Shown: one piece after another, positions 8,780 through 19,470 of the stretch
Numbering within the stretch: the first letter of the stretch is position 1
How the letters are laid out: each line of letters begins with the position of its first letter
Assembly (NCBI GenBank): GCA_963576475.1
Contig: OY754978.1
Coordinates: 5,836,129 to 5,900,128 of the forward strand
Source of the DNA: Molanna angustata
Lineage: Eukaryota > Arthropoda > Insecta > Trichoptera > Molannidae
Reading direction: 5' to 3'
Length of the DNA: 64,000 nt
Made by a program: the position numbers and the translations under genes
Notes under the pieces: generated by a model
The model's database searches: none
Told to the model about the DNA's origin: nothing
What the model saw: the letters and a program-made list of their open reading frames with translations, nothing else

Positions 8780-9069
8780 GTTCATCCACAAAAAAAACAG
8801 AAATATTCATGTTAAATTCACAATATGGCACCAGTGTCTACCTTAATAATTTATTATTGGATAACTTGTCTACATGGGGCTTCCTGCAACAGGGAATACC
8901 AACGTCATGTGACTGTGGAGAGCAGCAGACCACTGCACATCTGTGCAGCTGCCCCTCAAGTCCAATCAACTGCACCATGCACGATCTCCTGGTGGGCAAT
9001 GAATGTGCTATTGACGTTGCAGAAGATTATTTAAATGCGTTGCTGACACGATCGATAGAAGAAGATTGA
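8780..9069 (+). pseudogene. LINE ORF2 C-terminal fragment
   Basis: The translation contains WGFLQQGIPTSCDCGEQQTT followed by a His and Cys-rich stretch, then DVAEDYLNALL and a stop at 9067-9069. The W-G-x-CDCG-x-QT-x-H-x-CP pattern is the C-terminal tail of Jockey-type reverse-transcriptase proteins. Everything upstream is absent, and the MITE at 8454-8675 lies directly before it. It is a dead 5'-truncated insertion. Confidence 0.7.
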
Positions 9070-10211
9070 ATATGAAGTTCCTAACTACAGTCAGAGATTG
9101 ACGCATACATACGTTTGTAGCTCTTAGATCATTCAATATGTTACAAATGATTCTCAAGTATTTAAATAAACACTCAACATTATTTTGTCAATCGTCTCAA
9201 GTCATGGCTTATTGATAATGAGAACATACAGGATTCCCTTTTATAATACTCTTAATTTTTAATTAATTTAATTTTTTTTTGTTTTACTTTAAGACTGATT
9301 TTCCAATCTTAGGCATAAAGTATTATGTACTAATATTCCATTCACTTTCTATGTATTATCACTTTATATATGTTTTGTCCATAGAATTATAAGGTACAGA
9401 AACCGCGTGTAGTACAAATTTCAAATTCAAATGTATGCCAAGTTTTTTTTTTTACATGTGTGTGTGGATGTATTATGTAGGTGTGCGTATCGGTAGGTGT
9501 ACGTATACGGCCGGGCGAGTGAAACTCAGAACATTTTTCTTGGTTTTTGTTGTCATACTTTCATTTCGCTGACTAGGTATCTGTATCATATATAATCTAA
9601 GGTTTTATCACTTTTTTATGTATTTATATTTTTTTCAAATTATTTGCATTATCAAAAATTATTTGAAAACGAAAAAAAATTGCATTATTAGTAACACACA
9701 ACCATCATTTTTGTTTGAATTTTATTAAGGTATCCCATACACAGGATAAGCCTTATGGGATTTTTGGTATGTGTAATAGATGTATATAAATGTATGTATA
9801 TGTGTGTGTGTGTAACGGAAAATATGTATAATATTCTATTTATACCAAAATTTGTTAATTCAATAAATAAATATAGATAACGCTAAGTTTTATAAATTAA
9901 TTCTGTGGTATTCGTCACAAAGTAAGAATAATAAAAGTTGTTTTTGACATACACCTAAAAATAATAAAATAAGTTTTAAATTTATTTATAAAAGTTTCCT
10001 TAAAATTGCAGAGTAGCAAAATATTTTAAATGTTAGCAACTCCGTAGAACTAAATTCAACTATGCAAGCATACCAACACAAAAACACTAAAAGTGTTTTC
10101 ATAGTTAATGAAGTGTAGGTAACTTATGAGTCAAAATTTATCACAAGTATCGGATAATAATTTTCTTTCTATGGTACATCAAACACTAATTTCAGCATAT
10201 TTTCCTTTGTA
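9070..10211. other. AT-rich intergenic or intronic DNA
   Basis: It contains short TG runs (about 9459-9470 and 9800-9812), T-runs and a likely old insertion tail (AATAAATAAATATAG near 9860). No gene is recognised. Confidence 0.5.
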
Positions 10212-10390
10212 ACAGGGAGCCATTGCCAAAACTGGTTTGCGAAATTTTGCTCTGCCAATTTTAACGTTGATGTTGTACCGCGTTCTGGAAGGCCATTTGA
10301 AGCTGATAAAGACATAATAAAACCATTGATTGATGTAAACAGCCGAAAAACAACTCGTGACATCGCTAAAAGACTCAATTTATCCAAAGA
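10212..10390 (+). pseudogene. Mariner transposase N-terminal relic
   Basis: The plus-strand translation from about 10227 reads QNWFAKFCSANFNVDVVPRS, then GRPFEADKD and a run ending TTRDIAKRLNLSK. This is the first helix-turn-helix and the GRP linker region of mariner transposase. No catalytic domain follows, so only the DNA-binding end survives. A minus-strand open frame over the same bases is a shadow. Confidence 0.75.
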
Positions 10391-11359
10391 GTATAATATA
10401 ATACCTACGCATAAATTTATCCAATTCGAAACGATTTGATCATAGAACACACTAACTAGATTTGATTTGATTTCGTCAAAAAAATAAATTAAAAAAATGA
10501 CATTATTTGGAACAACGAAATTAAAAATAACCATTCATTTTGACCCGACTTAAAAAAGACGAGGTTCTCAATTCTTCGTAATTTTATTTTATTTTATTTC
10601 ATCTCAACAGCTATTTCATAAATTGCTTTAAAACATTACACATATCAAAGCCAGAGATGTCTTTAATTATTTTAAAAATAATGCTGAAAAAGTAAATCTA
10701 GTAGGTAGATATTCAGTATACTTATAAATTGTAATAATTGTGCCAATACAGTCGCCACAATACGGCTATAGGTACTTAGTATGGTTAGGTTTTATTTGTC
10801 CTTTGGTCACTGTACTTTTAACGCACGAATGGTCTATCTCCACACCGGCGCAGGCGGCCACTTATGAAAACATTGCAAGGAAAAAAAATAAAACGGTATA
10901 ATATGGTGAACAGATAATAGAGAATGTGTTTGTATTTTTTATGCCTAATAGGATAAAAAATGCGAAAAATTGTAATATTTTTATTTGTGGATATTCAGCC
11001 ATAATTATTTATCACGTTGATTCAAATGATTATTTATTAGAAGGGGGTACCTGAGAGATGGTACCATATAAATTTGGTCAAGACCCGATTTCGAGTTAAC
11101 CGATTTCGATGATTATTATTATTTCTTAATATAAAAAAATCTCGTGCCACGATGTTCATACACGCTAATCTCCGCTCAACTGATATCAATGAAATTTTCA
11201 AAATTTATATGGCTGGTTCCGGGTTAAAAGATAGGAGAGTTTTGGAGCCGATAGATGGCACTATTATCAATATCCAAAAAAATATTTGTATTTTTTTTTA
11301 AATAGGTAATAAAAAATACAAAAAAAATGTATTTTTTTTATTTCTCATCCAAAATATAT
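10391..11359. other. AT-rich DNA, nothing recognised
   Basis: No coding exon, tRNA or strong inverted repeat is visible. A/T runs occur at about 11270-11345. Confidence 0.5.
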
Positions 11360-11785
11360 CTTTTTCTTCTTCAACCGTCTGTCCTCCACTGCTGGATATA
11401 GGCCTCTTCCATACCCTTCCATTTATTTCTGTCTGTTGCTGCTCGCTGCCAATTTTTACCCCCATCAGCGGCTATGTCATCAGACCATCTTTTTTGAGGT
11501 CTTCCGACGCCTCTCTTGTTTTCCCAAGGTCTGCATCTTAATATTTTAGGGGTCCATCTTGTGGGGTCTTGTCTTGCAAAATGGCCCGCCCATTGCCACT
11601 TTATTCTTGCTACGCGGTCCATGACATCCGCTACTTTGGTTATCTTCCTAGTTTCCTAGTTTCTTATTATATCTCTTAGGCTTATACCAAGCATGGATCT
11701 TTCCATGGATCGCTGTGTGCATTTGAGCTTTTCTACATTTATTTTTGTAATGGCCATGGTCTGCAATGCATATTTATAGTCATTG
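11360..11785 (-). pseudogene. LINE reverse-transcriptase C-terminal fragment
   Basis: The minus strand encodes a conserved LINE tail. Reading down from 11785 there is a region with SMLGISLRDIIRN, then RVARIKWQWAGHFARQD, GVGRPQKRWSDDI and NWQRAATDRNKWKGMEEAYI, closing at a stop near 11371. Only the C-terminal thumb and tail are present, with no palm motifs. It is a decayed 5'-truncated insertion. Confidence 0.8.
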
Positions 11786-11860
11786 GCAGTATACATGATT
11801 CATATGTTTTTCTAAGTTTAGTTTGTCGATCGACAATTCTTTATAGAACTCCATTGTATG

Positions 11861-12151
11861 AAGATATGTTATAAATATACAAAAAATACTTGGTAATAGT
11901 TCTATTTTATTTATTTGACTATCGACGCGTTTCGTGCAAGGCACATCGTCAGAATAATACATAACTTATTTTTCAACTGTTCAAAAACCAGCATTTTTAT
12001 ACTCCTGTCATGTAAATTTTGTATAATAACCACTATTCTCAGTCTTGTAGAGTATTATTCTGACGATGTGCCTTGCACAAAACGCGTCGATAATCAAATA
12101 AATAAAATAGAACTATTACCAAGTATTTTTTGTATACATATAACATATCTA
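11861..12151. mobile_element. Foldback MITE, ~110-bp inverted repeats
   Basis: 11861-11970 (AAGATATGTTATAAATATAC...GACTATCGACGCG...GCACATCGTCAGAATAATAC) is repeated inverted at about 12045-12151. A short unique loop lies between. Each arm has a few mismatches. The arms carry ATCGACGCGTTT and TGCAAGGCACATCGTCAGAA. No clear target duplication was found. Spurious ORFs of 60-102 codons read through both arms. Confidence 0.75.
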
Positions 12152-13149
12152 CATATGTTTTATTTTTCTTTTCAGACAGTTCGGACAGACAGATCCAAAA
12201 ATATATATATCCACAAATTTTGACTTCCCTACACCCACCCAAAAAAAATTAATAGGAAAAAAGAGTCACGATTCAAGTTGTGTAATCTTTCAAAAGATGG
12301 CAGTGTGAACAAATCTATTGACATTGTATTACACATCAAGAGAACTATTTTTTTAAATATACATATAAAGATAAATAAACTACTTTACGTTAAAATGCAA
12401 TGAGACACACGCACACCTAAAACATATACCTACTTATAATATAATTATAAGCTGCTTCAGAACAGGTTTTTAACCTAGTGAAGCAGTTTACATTCCGCAT
12501 CTAGTTCTTAAGTATATTTTTTGTAAAAAAAATGTATTGTTAAACTTGGATGTGTATAATATATATTATTTCTTATGTTACAAATAAAATAAATAAATTT
12601 AAAAAAATTCGATCTACATTGAAGGTGGTCTGTGGCAGAACAACATCTGCTAAGGTCCACTAGTATTACATAAAATTTTACGTGGATTATTTAGGCATAA
12701 TATATATTCAGGATTAATTTTATGAACAACACAAATATATCCAATGTATACAAAACTCAGTAATGACTAAACAATTGTATATGATCAGATTCAATTTATC
12801 GTAAATTTTAGGTACATTATATAATATACGTTTGGGTTATTTGAATCTGTGTGTGAAAATAATATTGGCCAAGGGATGATTTATTAATGGCGAAATTTCA
12901 TCCTTATTGTTCCCTACCTGTTATAATAACATCCCCGTATGTATGTTTGTATTTTTAACAATTAAAAATTTACGTTTCAAATTATATCTCAAGAGAGACG
13001 GAAGCGGAAACGTTACCATGTTTAACTCTGTTCTGGAATTATTTCCTAAATTTATTTAAGATAGATATCGTCAGTAAACACAATTTCAAATTAATTTTAA
13101 TTGAACAATATTTGTTTTTTCTTCAAATTTTTGTGAAACAAGTTAAGGC
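12152..13149. other. AT-rich DNA with a small stem-loop repeat
   Basis: At about 12452-12490, CTGCTTCA...TGAAGCAG forms a hairpin around AACAGGTTTTTAACCT. Versions recur at 15397, 45566 and 63072. The rest shows no gene. Confidence 0.5.
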
Positions 13150-13608
13150 CCTACTATACCCTGGATATACGGATGTACGCAAAAATGCACACTAAATTAG
13201 CTTCTAATGTATAAAACACGAGAAAATATTGCATATCACCTGATATGTGATATACAACATTTTATCCTGCAAAAATGGTAAAATTTAGAGGTTTTTTTTT
13301 AAAAAGCAAGAAAAGTTATTGAAATTTTATAATAATAAAAAACTCAGCCGGTAGATTTTCATATTCTCAATCGAATAAAGTAAAAATATACTTCATAGGC
13401 CTTGTAGTTTTTTAGTTACTTACAGTAAAAAAATAAAAAAGGGTTTTACTAAAACTAATTTTACAAGAAAAGTATTTTACAAAAAAAAATCATGCAATAG
13501 ATTAAATATGTACATACAAACTGTTCCTTATTTCAAAGACGTATCTTTTGAGGGTATTAGGGAAATTATTTTCAAAATATAATGTATAGCCTACTATAGC
13601 CTCTTAAG
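13150..13608 (+). repeat. Dispersed ~460-bp repeat, copy A
   Basis: It starts at CCCTACTATACCCTGGATAT and ends at ACTATAGCCTCTTAAGTT. It matches 39396-39875 in the same orientation over its whole length with scattered substitutions and small indels. It has no ORF and the class is unknown. Confidence 0.85.
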
Positions 13609-13689
13609 TTATCGTTCGATGTACAATCAGCAAGACTATAGACACAATAGTCTTAAGTCCGGATATTGCGTCGTCTAACTCACTTTGTA

Positions 13690-13975
13690 TTTTCCAGAAA
13701 AAACTAAACAAGGAATATTTATCCCTGAACACCTGATCCCGATTTCCTCTTCTTGTCCTTTCCCAACCCCTTTTTTGCTAGGTATGTGTTTTTTTAATCT
13801 TTATCTTAGTTAAATGTATATTTACTTTGTTTTTTAACTTTCATTCATTTGTTGATGTAGGTAAATATATACTTAATCTGGTTGGTTGGAAGTAATTGCC
13901 TAATGGCTATAAGCCCAACAGTGTGCATTTTATTTATTTATATTATGTCCAAAAAGATAAATAAATAAATAAATT
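13690..13975 (+). repeat. Fragment of a dispersed 3'-end repeat with AAAT tail
   Basis: It shares GAATATTTATCCCTGAACAC, then CTGATCCC and TGGAAG-AATTGCCTAATGGC, with inverted copies at 38790-39130 and 50870-51138. It ends in an AAATAAAT run. Probably the 3' end of one LINE or SINE family. Confidence 0.65.
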
Positions 13976-14384
13976 TGTTGGGTACTTCAGTAAGTAATAC
14001 GTAAACAATTAAAACGAGTGGGTTGTGGCCAACGCTAAACTCCTCACTAACAAGTCATTCTATAAAGTATTCAAATTTTGTATGGAAAATATTCAGCATT
14101 TTCATGAAACTAGTTTGTTCAATTATTTTTTTATTTAAATATTTTATTATGAAAACTTAATAATTCTTTAATGCCATTTTATGATAGCGATGTGCCTTTT
14201 TACCAATTTGAAAATAAAAAATACAAAATTTAGTTTCATGAGCTTGGGATTACTTCGAAATATTTGATAGTTAAAAAAAATGAGAAGCACTATTCAGATA
14301 TCCTTCAAAATCCATTGGGGTCTAAGTGAGTATCAGATATACAAATTTGCAAAATTTGAAAATAATCGAATGAGTACTTTAGTC

Positions 14385-14592
14385 TATAATCGATAAAGTA
14401 AAATAAACACGCCGTACATAGCACACAGCACGCAGCACACACACACAGATACATTGTGATGAAACTTTCAGAATACAATCTCAGCACGATACGAGTTGAT
14501 AATCTGTAATAAAAAAATAGCCTTAAAAATTACGAAATCATAACTCTCCACTATGTATATCACCTTTGGTTATTGAGAAGTAAAAATGGAGC
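14385..14592 (+). repeat. Dispersed repeat, copy A (pair with 34672-34880)
   Basis: About 200 bp in common, including TTGTGATGAAACTTTCAGAA and TACAATCTCA, in direct orientation with moderate divergence. Class unknown. Confidence 0.7.
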
Positions 14593-14654
14593 AAATAAAT
14601 CTTATAAGAATATTGAATGATTTAATTTAGGTATGTAAAGCTCGATAAATGAGA

Positions 14655-14880
14655 AAATGCGGGTGACGGTTTTATAAAGCAAGGTTACAAATAGGTAATT
14701 TGATTGCAAAAGGGTCAAGAAAAAAGTGACACGCAATACACTACGCAACGTCGAGTTTCAATTGATTTCATTGGTTGATTCAAATTACTTTGAGCACCAG
14801 GTGATGTCACCAGCATTCTTTCGCTTGGCGAGCTCCAAAAACAAGTGCACAAAATACGAGTTCGTTGTCATTGGGCAATC
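14655..14880 (+). repeat. Dispersed repeat, copy A (pair with 24895-25105)
   Basis: The copies share GGGTGACGGTTTTATAAAGC, AAAAAGTGACAC, CAACGTCGA and CTTTCGCTNGGCGAG. Class unknown. A LINE fragment starts near its right edge. Confidence 0.6.
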
Positions 14881-15330
14881 GTCTTCTTCCTTCAGCCGTC
14901 TGTCAACTGCTGGATGTAGGACTCTTCTAAATACTTCCACTTGTATCATCTTTGGGATCTTTGCAACTATCCATCCAGCGACGGAGACAATATCTTCGGC
15001 CCATCTTTTCTGTGGCCGGCAAATTCCCCTTTTCATATATCCATTGTCTACATTCCTTAACTTTGGCTGCTCGTCTGTCCATTCCCTCTCTGGCAACATA
15101 ACCTGGCCCATTGCCATTTTAATTTTGGCAACTTATTTTATGACATCGACGACTTTTGTCTCTCGTCTAATTTCCTTATTTCTACATAATTCTTAAACTT
15201 ACGCCTAGTTTTTGCCTTTCCATAGATCTCTGAGTGCATTTTAGCTTATGTATGGTACGCGCAGTTAGCATGATAGATTCCAGACCATACGTAAGCAAAG
15301 GCTGGATGCATTTTTTAAACATTTTTATGA
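14880..15330 (-). pseudogene. LINE reverse-transcriptase C-terminal fragment
   Basis: The minus-strand translation contains KMAMGQVMLPEREWTDEQPK, GRPQKRWAEDIV and EVFRRVLHPAVDRRLKEEDD, the same tail architecture as the fragment at 11360 (WAGH..., GRPQKRW.DDI). Further minus-strand similarity extends to about 15330 (the ATGGTCTGGAATCTATCATG region on that strand). It is frameshifted and lacks the catalytic core. Confidence 0.7.
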
Positions 15331-15396
15331 CTTATGGGAATATCTTTGGTGTTTAAGACATGATTTATATTCCTAAAGGCGGCAGTATTATCCTAT

Positions 15397-15432
15397 AAAT
15401 TGCCTCGGAACAGGCTTTTGTCTAGTGAGGCA
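15397..15432. repeat. Stem-loop repeat (family with 12452, 45566, 63072)
   Basis: AAATTGCCTC pairs with GAGGCAATTT around GGAACAGGCTTTTGTCTAGT. The bases are not identical to the other copies but the fold is kept. Confidence 0.6.
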
Positions 15433-15534
15433 ATTTACTATCCAAGTACCTAATATTGATTTTAAAATTTTACGGCGCTGGCCGATTTAATAATGATATT
15501 AATAACAATTAAGCACTACAAATAATAACACTAG

Positions 15535-15874
15535 CACTAGAAAGCATACAGAGAAGATTTACACGAATCCTTGCCTATCGTACTGGAGTCTCAGATCAAC
15601 TCGAAACGTACAATGATAGATTAAATTATTTCGAAATGCAATCACTATCATATAGGAGGAACATGACAGATTTAATTACAATTCACAAAATTATTCACTG
15701 TGACTTAAGTGCCCCCAATTTGCTCGAACTTGTTAAGATAAATATACCCATAAGAACATGCTCCAGATTACGAAACATTTTTAACATCTCACATTACAAT
15801 ACAAACCTGGACTTCCATGCTCCTCTACCACGGTCACTCAGACTATACAACAGACTACATTATCAATATGAAAA
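15535..15874 (+). pseudogene. LINE reverse-transcriptase C-terminal fragment
   Basis: The plus-strand translation has LESIQRRFTRILAYRTGVS, then YRRNMTDLITIHKIIHCDLS and RSLRLYNRLHYQYENL. This is the post-palm tail of Jockey/CR1-like elements. It is cut at 15874 by Helitron-like sequence. A start at 15636 is only an internal Met. Confidence 0.75.
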
Positions 15875-16016
15875 TCTAAGTTGGTGTTTTTTGACTTCAA
15901 AGATGGAAAAGCCGTGAAAAAAGTAGACCTCTCCATACAATTCTCGCGTATTCTGGCTTGATACATTGTCGATATGTTATGAGAACAAAGTTCTCCTGAA
16001 CAAATCGACAGTTGGA
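15875..16016 (-). mobile_element. Helitron-like copy 3 (5' end only, 142 bp)
   Basis: In transposon orientation it begins TCCAACTGTCGATTTG at 16016 and stops after AACACCAACTTAGA. It lacks the microsatellite and the 3' half. It is joined without spacer to copy 4. Confidence 0.85.
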
Positions 16017-16624
16017 TTAAATTATCTAGTTGGGGTGTTTCGGTTTTTTTCGATATTTTAAAAAAATGGAAATATAGGCAGTTAAACTCATAAATTTATC
16101 ATAAAAAAAATACTTTTCTTAATAAAAAATGTTTGAGAAACCCTGGAATTTTTTTGAAAAAAGTAATTTGAGATTTTGTATTTGTCTATGTTTGTAACAA
16201 TTTTCAGCGTTCTAGCTTTTATGGTTTCTGAGATATAGGGAAAAATAAAATAAAAATTCAAAAGTTGATAACCCCTGACTGAAACAAAAATTCAAAATTC
16301 CGAGTATAAAAGTTTTGTAGGCCTATAACTGTTTATATATTCTGAAATTTTAGGCTCTGTAAATTGAGCGGATCAAAAGTTATAAGGGGGGGGGGGACAC
16401 ACAGACACACACACAGACACACGAAATGTTCTACTCCGGATTCTGAGTAAATCCGTGTATGGAACATATATGCTGCGAAGCCTCTAAGTTGGTGTTTTTT
16501 GACTTCAAAGTTGGAAAAGCCGTGAAAAAAATAGACCTCTGCATACAATTCTCGCGTATTCTGGCTTGAAACATTGTCGATATGTTAAGAGAACAAAGTT
16601 CTCCTGAACAAATCGACAGTTGGA
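16017..16624 (-). mobile_element. Helitron-like copy 4 (3' truncated)
   Basis: It begins TCCAACTGTCG at 16624 and carries a short CA/TG run (16389-16424). It ends at 16017 in the interior motif AACTAGATAATTTAA. The 3' hairpin and CTAG are missing. Confidence 0.85.
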
Positions 16625-16625
16625 A

Positions 16626-16760
16626 TACCTACATAGGTAGGTGTTGAACTGTATCAACTGATTGCGGTGAGCGCAATATTGACTGGTCGGTCAGTATTGG
16701 GGTTACCTGCTAGTTTTTGATGCGGATGCGGATGGCTAATTAATCTTCTTAACTTTTTCT
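16626..16760. repeat. Short dispersed repeat (pair with 38480-38600)
   Basis: Both copies begin ATACCTACATAGG, contain ATTGACTGGTCGGTCA and end GGCTAATTAAT. The interiors have diverged. Class unknown. Confidence 0.55.
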
Positions 16761-16961
16761 TTCGAATGTTTTAAAGTAAGTACTTACTTATGTTTAGGAA
16801 AAAATGCAATTGTTAAATATATTACTTAGTTTAAATTAAAATATTTAAAACAACCTTTAAAAGGTTTAAAACTTGATTTATATAACATAGCTAATGTAAA
16901 TTTATAATAAACTGTTGGTTCTGTAAATCAATTAAATAAAAAAAAAAAATATGCAAGTCTG

Positions 16962-17166
16962 TCAACGTTCATCCAAGCCACATGGCCTCTCGAGAATCTC
17001 CGAAGAATGTCTTCTATGTTCTTGACATTTTTCATATACCCACGTTACGGACACGATCTCGGAGGGTTTCATCCAGCGATGGATCTCTGCAAAATCTTCA
17101 TTTCTGATGTTCTGAGAAGCGCTTTGATTCAGCGAAGTAAGTAGCTTGTAGAAGTACGGGCTGACA
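16962..17166 (-). pseudogene. LINE reverse-transcriptase tail fragment
   Basis: The minus-strand translation includes SASQNIRNEDFAEIHRWMKP, then SEIVSVTWVYEKCQEHRRHS and a stretch ending RPCGLDE. It matches the pattern of the fragment at 25880-26200 on the same strand. Its upstream edge is a perfect palindrome (17147-17187). Confidence 0.6.
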
Positions 17167-17187
17167 GTGTCAGCCCGTACTTCTACA
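17147..17187. repeat. Near-perfect palindrome, 20-bp arms, 1-base centre
   Basis: TGTAGAAGTACGGGCTGACA, then G, then its reverse complement. It extrudes readily and looks like the junction of an inverted duplication at the edge of the LINE fragment. Confidence 0.85.
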
Positions 17188-17262
17188 GTATACATACGTC
17201 ATAATCGGTCGCTGGCATGTCTCATTATATTTATATTTTTTTTTATCACACCATGGGGTCTA

Positions 17263-17408
17263 GACAACGTGTCATTTAAGCTAAGCGTTATATCGCTAAG
17301 CGATAGTAATTGTATGAAATTGGTCGCTATGACAACACGTGACAGCCACAAATTTCATACATTTCTATCGCTTAGCGATATAACGCTTAGCTTTAATGGC
17401 ATGTTGTC
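17263..17408. mobile_element. MITE with TA target site, 146 bp
   Basis: Arms start GACAAC next to TA on both sides (TA at 17261-17262 and 17409-17410). They include AAGCTAAGCGTTATATCGCT and its complement. TA duplication and small size suggest a Tc1/mariner-type MITE. A related right end occurs at about 35780-35810. Confidence 0.7.
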
Positions 17409-17426
17409 TAGGGGGGCATGCCCCCA

Positions 17427-17593
17427 AGTCAAATTGAAAACGCTGTTCGTTATCGCCAAGCGCTAATTTTTTTTTGTATGGGATTTGACGTTTATTGTTT
17501 GTTATTGTAGAAAAAATTTCTACAACAAACGTCAAATCACATACAAAAAAAAAATAGCGCTTGGCGATAACGAACAGCGTTTTCAATTTGACT
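17427..17593. mobile_element. Foldback MITE, 167 bp
   Basis: AGTCAAATTGAAAACGCTGT at 17427 is matched by its complement ending at 17593. Pairing continues through TTCGTTATCGCCAAGCGCTA and TTTGACGTTT, so almost the whole element is one hairpin. It lies 17 bp from the preceding MITE. Confidence 0.75.
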
Positions 17594-17819
17594 CAGGGCC
17601 CATATTTACAATGACAACAACAAGTAGATTACTGCTGCCCAACTATAGAATCCTGTTCTAGGGCTAGCAGTTTACAATTTTTAGTGACAATCAATTATGA
17701 ATCAATATTCTGCACAACCACTACATCAAAAAACAGTATGGGAGGTTTAGCTCACACAAAACAGAACCTTACTGTCAATGCACATAATTTTATAACAAGT
17801 TTCGAGATTCATAAATCAT
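17594..17819. other. Spacer, nothing recognised
   Basis: No ORF or repeat can be named between the MITE cluster and the LINE fragment. Confidence 0.4.
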
Positions 17820-18475
17820 ATTTTTATTTATTTTATATATTTATTAATTACCAAAAATAACATATAACACAAGAAAATTACATTAACAAAAAGATATTAA
17901 AACACTTTACAATATAACTTCCTTCAAAATGAGATGATCTAGTGTTTTGAAGGTAGTTGTAACTTCACAAATATAAAACAAAATAAAATAATCATAAATA
18001 GCAAAAGAAATACTAAAAATAAACTTATTTAACAAAAATAGACATAATATGTAACAATGTACAAATATATAAAAAAATACAATTATGAATAACTAAATAA
18101 GCATATAATATACAATAATGAACAGTAAAAAAAAAATTTTTATACACAAACCCTCTTTATATCTTTATAAAATTTCTTTAAATCAACAATATCTGCATGT
18201 CTCTGCTCAGGCAATAGATCGTTGAACCACTTTACGCCAAGATACGTATAGTGGTTTTGTGCGTAAGTCGTCCTTTTTTTGGGATATTGAGCATTATATT
18301 GAATCAGAAGGATATACTCGATCGACGAAATATTCCCTGAAGACCTGCTTCAATGCATTTCTCTTATAAATAGCATGCAGTGAAGGGACATTTGCCTCAC
18401 TAAAGAGGCTAGACGTAGGGTAGTCTCTGGGTTTATTTAACATAATTTTAAAAATAATCCTCTGGATGATATATC
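17820..18475 (-). pseudogene. LINE ORF2 C-terminus and 3' UTR, frameshifted
   Basis: Read on the minus strand from 18475, the translation runs YIIQRIIFKIMLNKPRDYPT, SSLFSEANVPSLHAIYKRNA and FREYFVDRVYPSDSI, then shifts frame into HYTYLGVKWFNDLLPEQ. This is the same C-terminal architecture as the intact LINE (LSRPRDYSTNLLYNELPVPP, SFLGVKWYNEL) but a different subfamily. An AT-rich 3' UTR follows down to about 17820. Confidence 0.75.
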
Positions 18476-19164
18476 TACTTATATAATATAATTAAAGCCG
18501 CTTGTGCTTTAAATTTGGTCTGGTGATAAATTATTTGCTCAAGGAGCTAATCTGACCAAATAAAATGACGGGTGACAAAATTATCGCAGAGAAATGAATA
18601 AAAATATTCCCCAAAATATTAATATTATATTTTGTATGTGCGTACTTTATATTATGAACATATTCCTTAAGGCCAGCCACGTTAATTCAGCAATGTTTAA
18701 GGCTAATTCATAATCAATACTCGCTCCGTACCTGATACTGAGAAATATATACGTGCTTGCGACAACTATGGCGACCAAAATCATATTGTAATCATTTATA
18801 GTATAAATCTATATAGATAAATAATGTATTTACAGATAGAAAATCTACGAAAACAATACGTATTCATAAAGGTAAATGACAAATATTTTCGTACTTTAAA
18901 ATGTTATGTAAGCAGGTTAGTAAGGCTTGTAATACAAAAGCGTTAAGTTTTTAAGAAATACTGTTCTTAGTCCACAAAATTCATGAAATAAATTTCCTTG
19001 ACAAAATACAATTTCGAATTGTAAAACATTTTCGTCATTCCGTTATGTTTTTACGGATTTTAACAGGAGCCTATTATCCTTGAATAATGTCAATTTTTTT
19101 TCTTCTTTACAATGTTATGTAAGAAGTTTAGTTGGTCTGGTAATACAAGAGATTTCTTTATGAA
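18476..19164. other. AT-rich DNA, nothing recognised
   Basis: No gene is visible. A decayed stem-loop resembling the 12452 family may lie near 18490-18530. Confidence 0.4.
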
Positions 19165-19173
19165 GAGGAGAAT

Positions 19174-19470
19174 TTTATGCAATCCTATTCATTTACATAT
19201 ACACTTATGACACAAGTTTATGCAATCATGTTTATTTACCTACACTTATGCAACAAATTTATGCAATCATGTTCATTCACATACACTTATGACACAATTT
19301 TATGCAACCATGTTCATTTACATACACTTATGACACAATTTTATGCAATCGTGTTCATCCACATACACTTATGACACAATTTTATGCAACCATGTTCATT
19401 TACATACACTTATGACACAATTTTATGCAATCATGTTCATTTACATTCACTTATGACACAATTTTATTTG
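19174..19470 (+). repeat. 41-bp minisatellite, about 7 copies
   Basis: The unit reads TTTTATGCAATCATGTTCAT then TTACATACACTTATGACACA. The period of 41 is exact between 19261, 19302 and 19343. Because 41 is not a multiple of 3, the unit shifts frame each copy; the short open frame across it is not a gene. Confidence 0.9.

Noticed and set aside
10169..10534. Minus-strand 121-codon frame
   Set aside because: The plus strand over the same bases carries a recognisable mariner helix-turn-helix; the minus frame has no motif.
13150..13608. Terminal inverted repeats on the ~460-bp repeat
   Set aside because: Only the short palindrome around CTTAAG is shared between the ends; it does not extend into a convincing inverted repeat.
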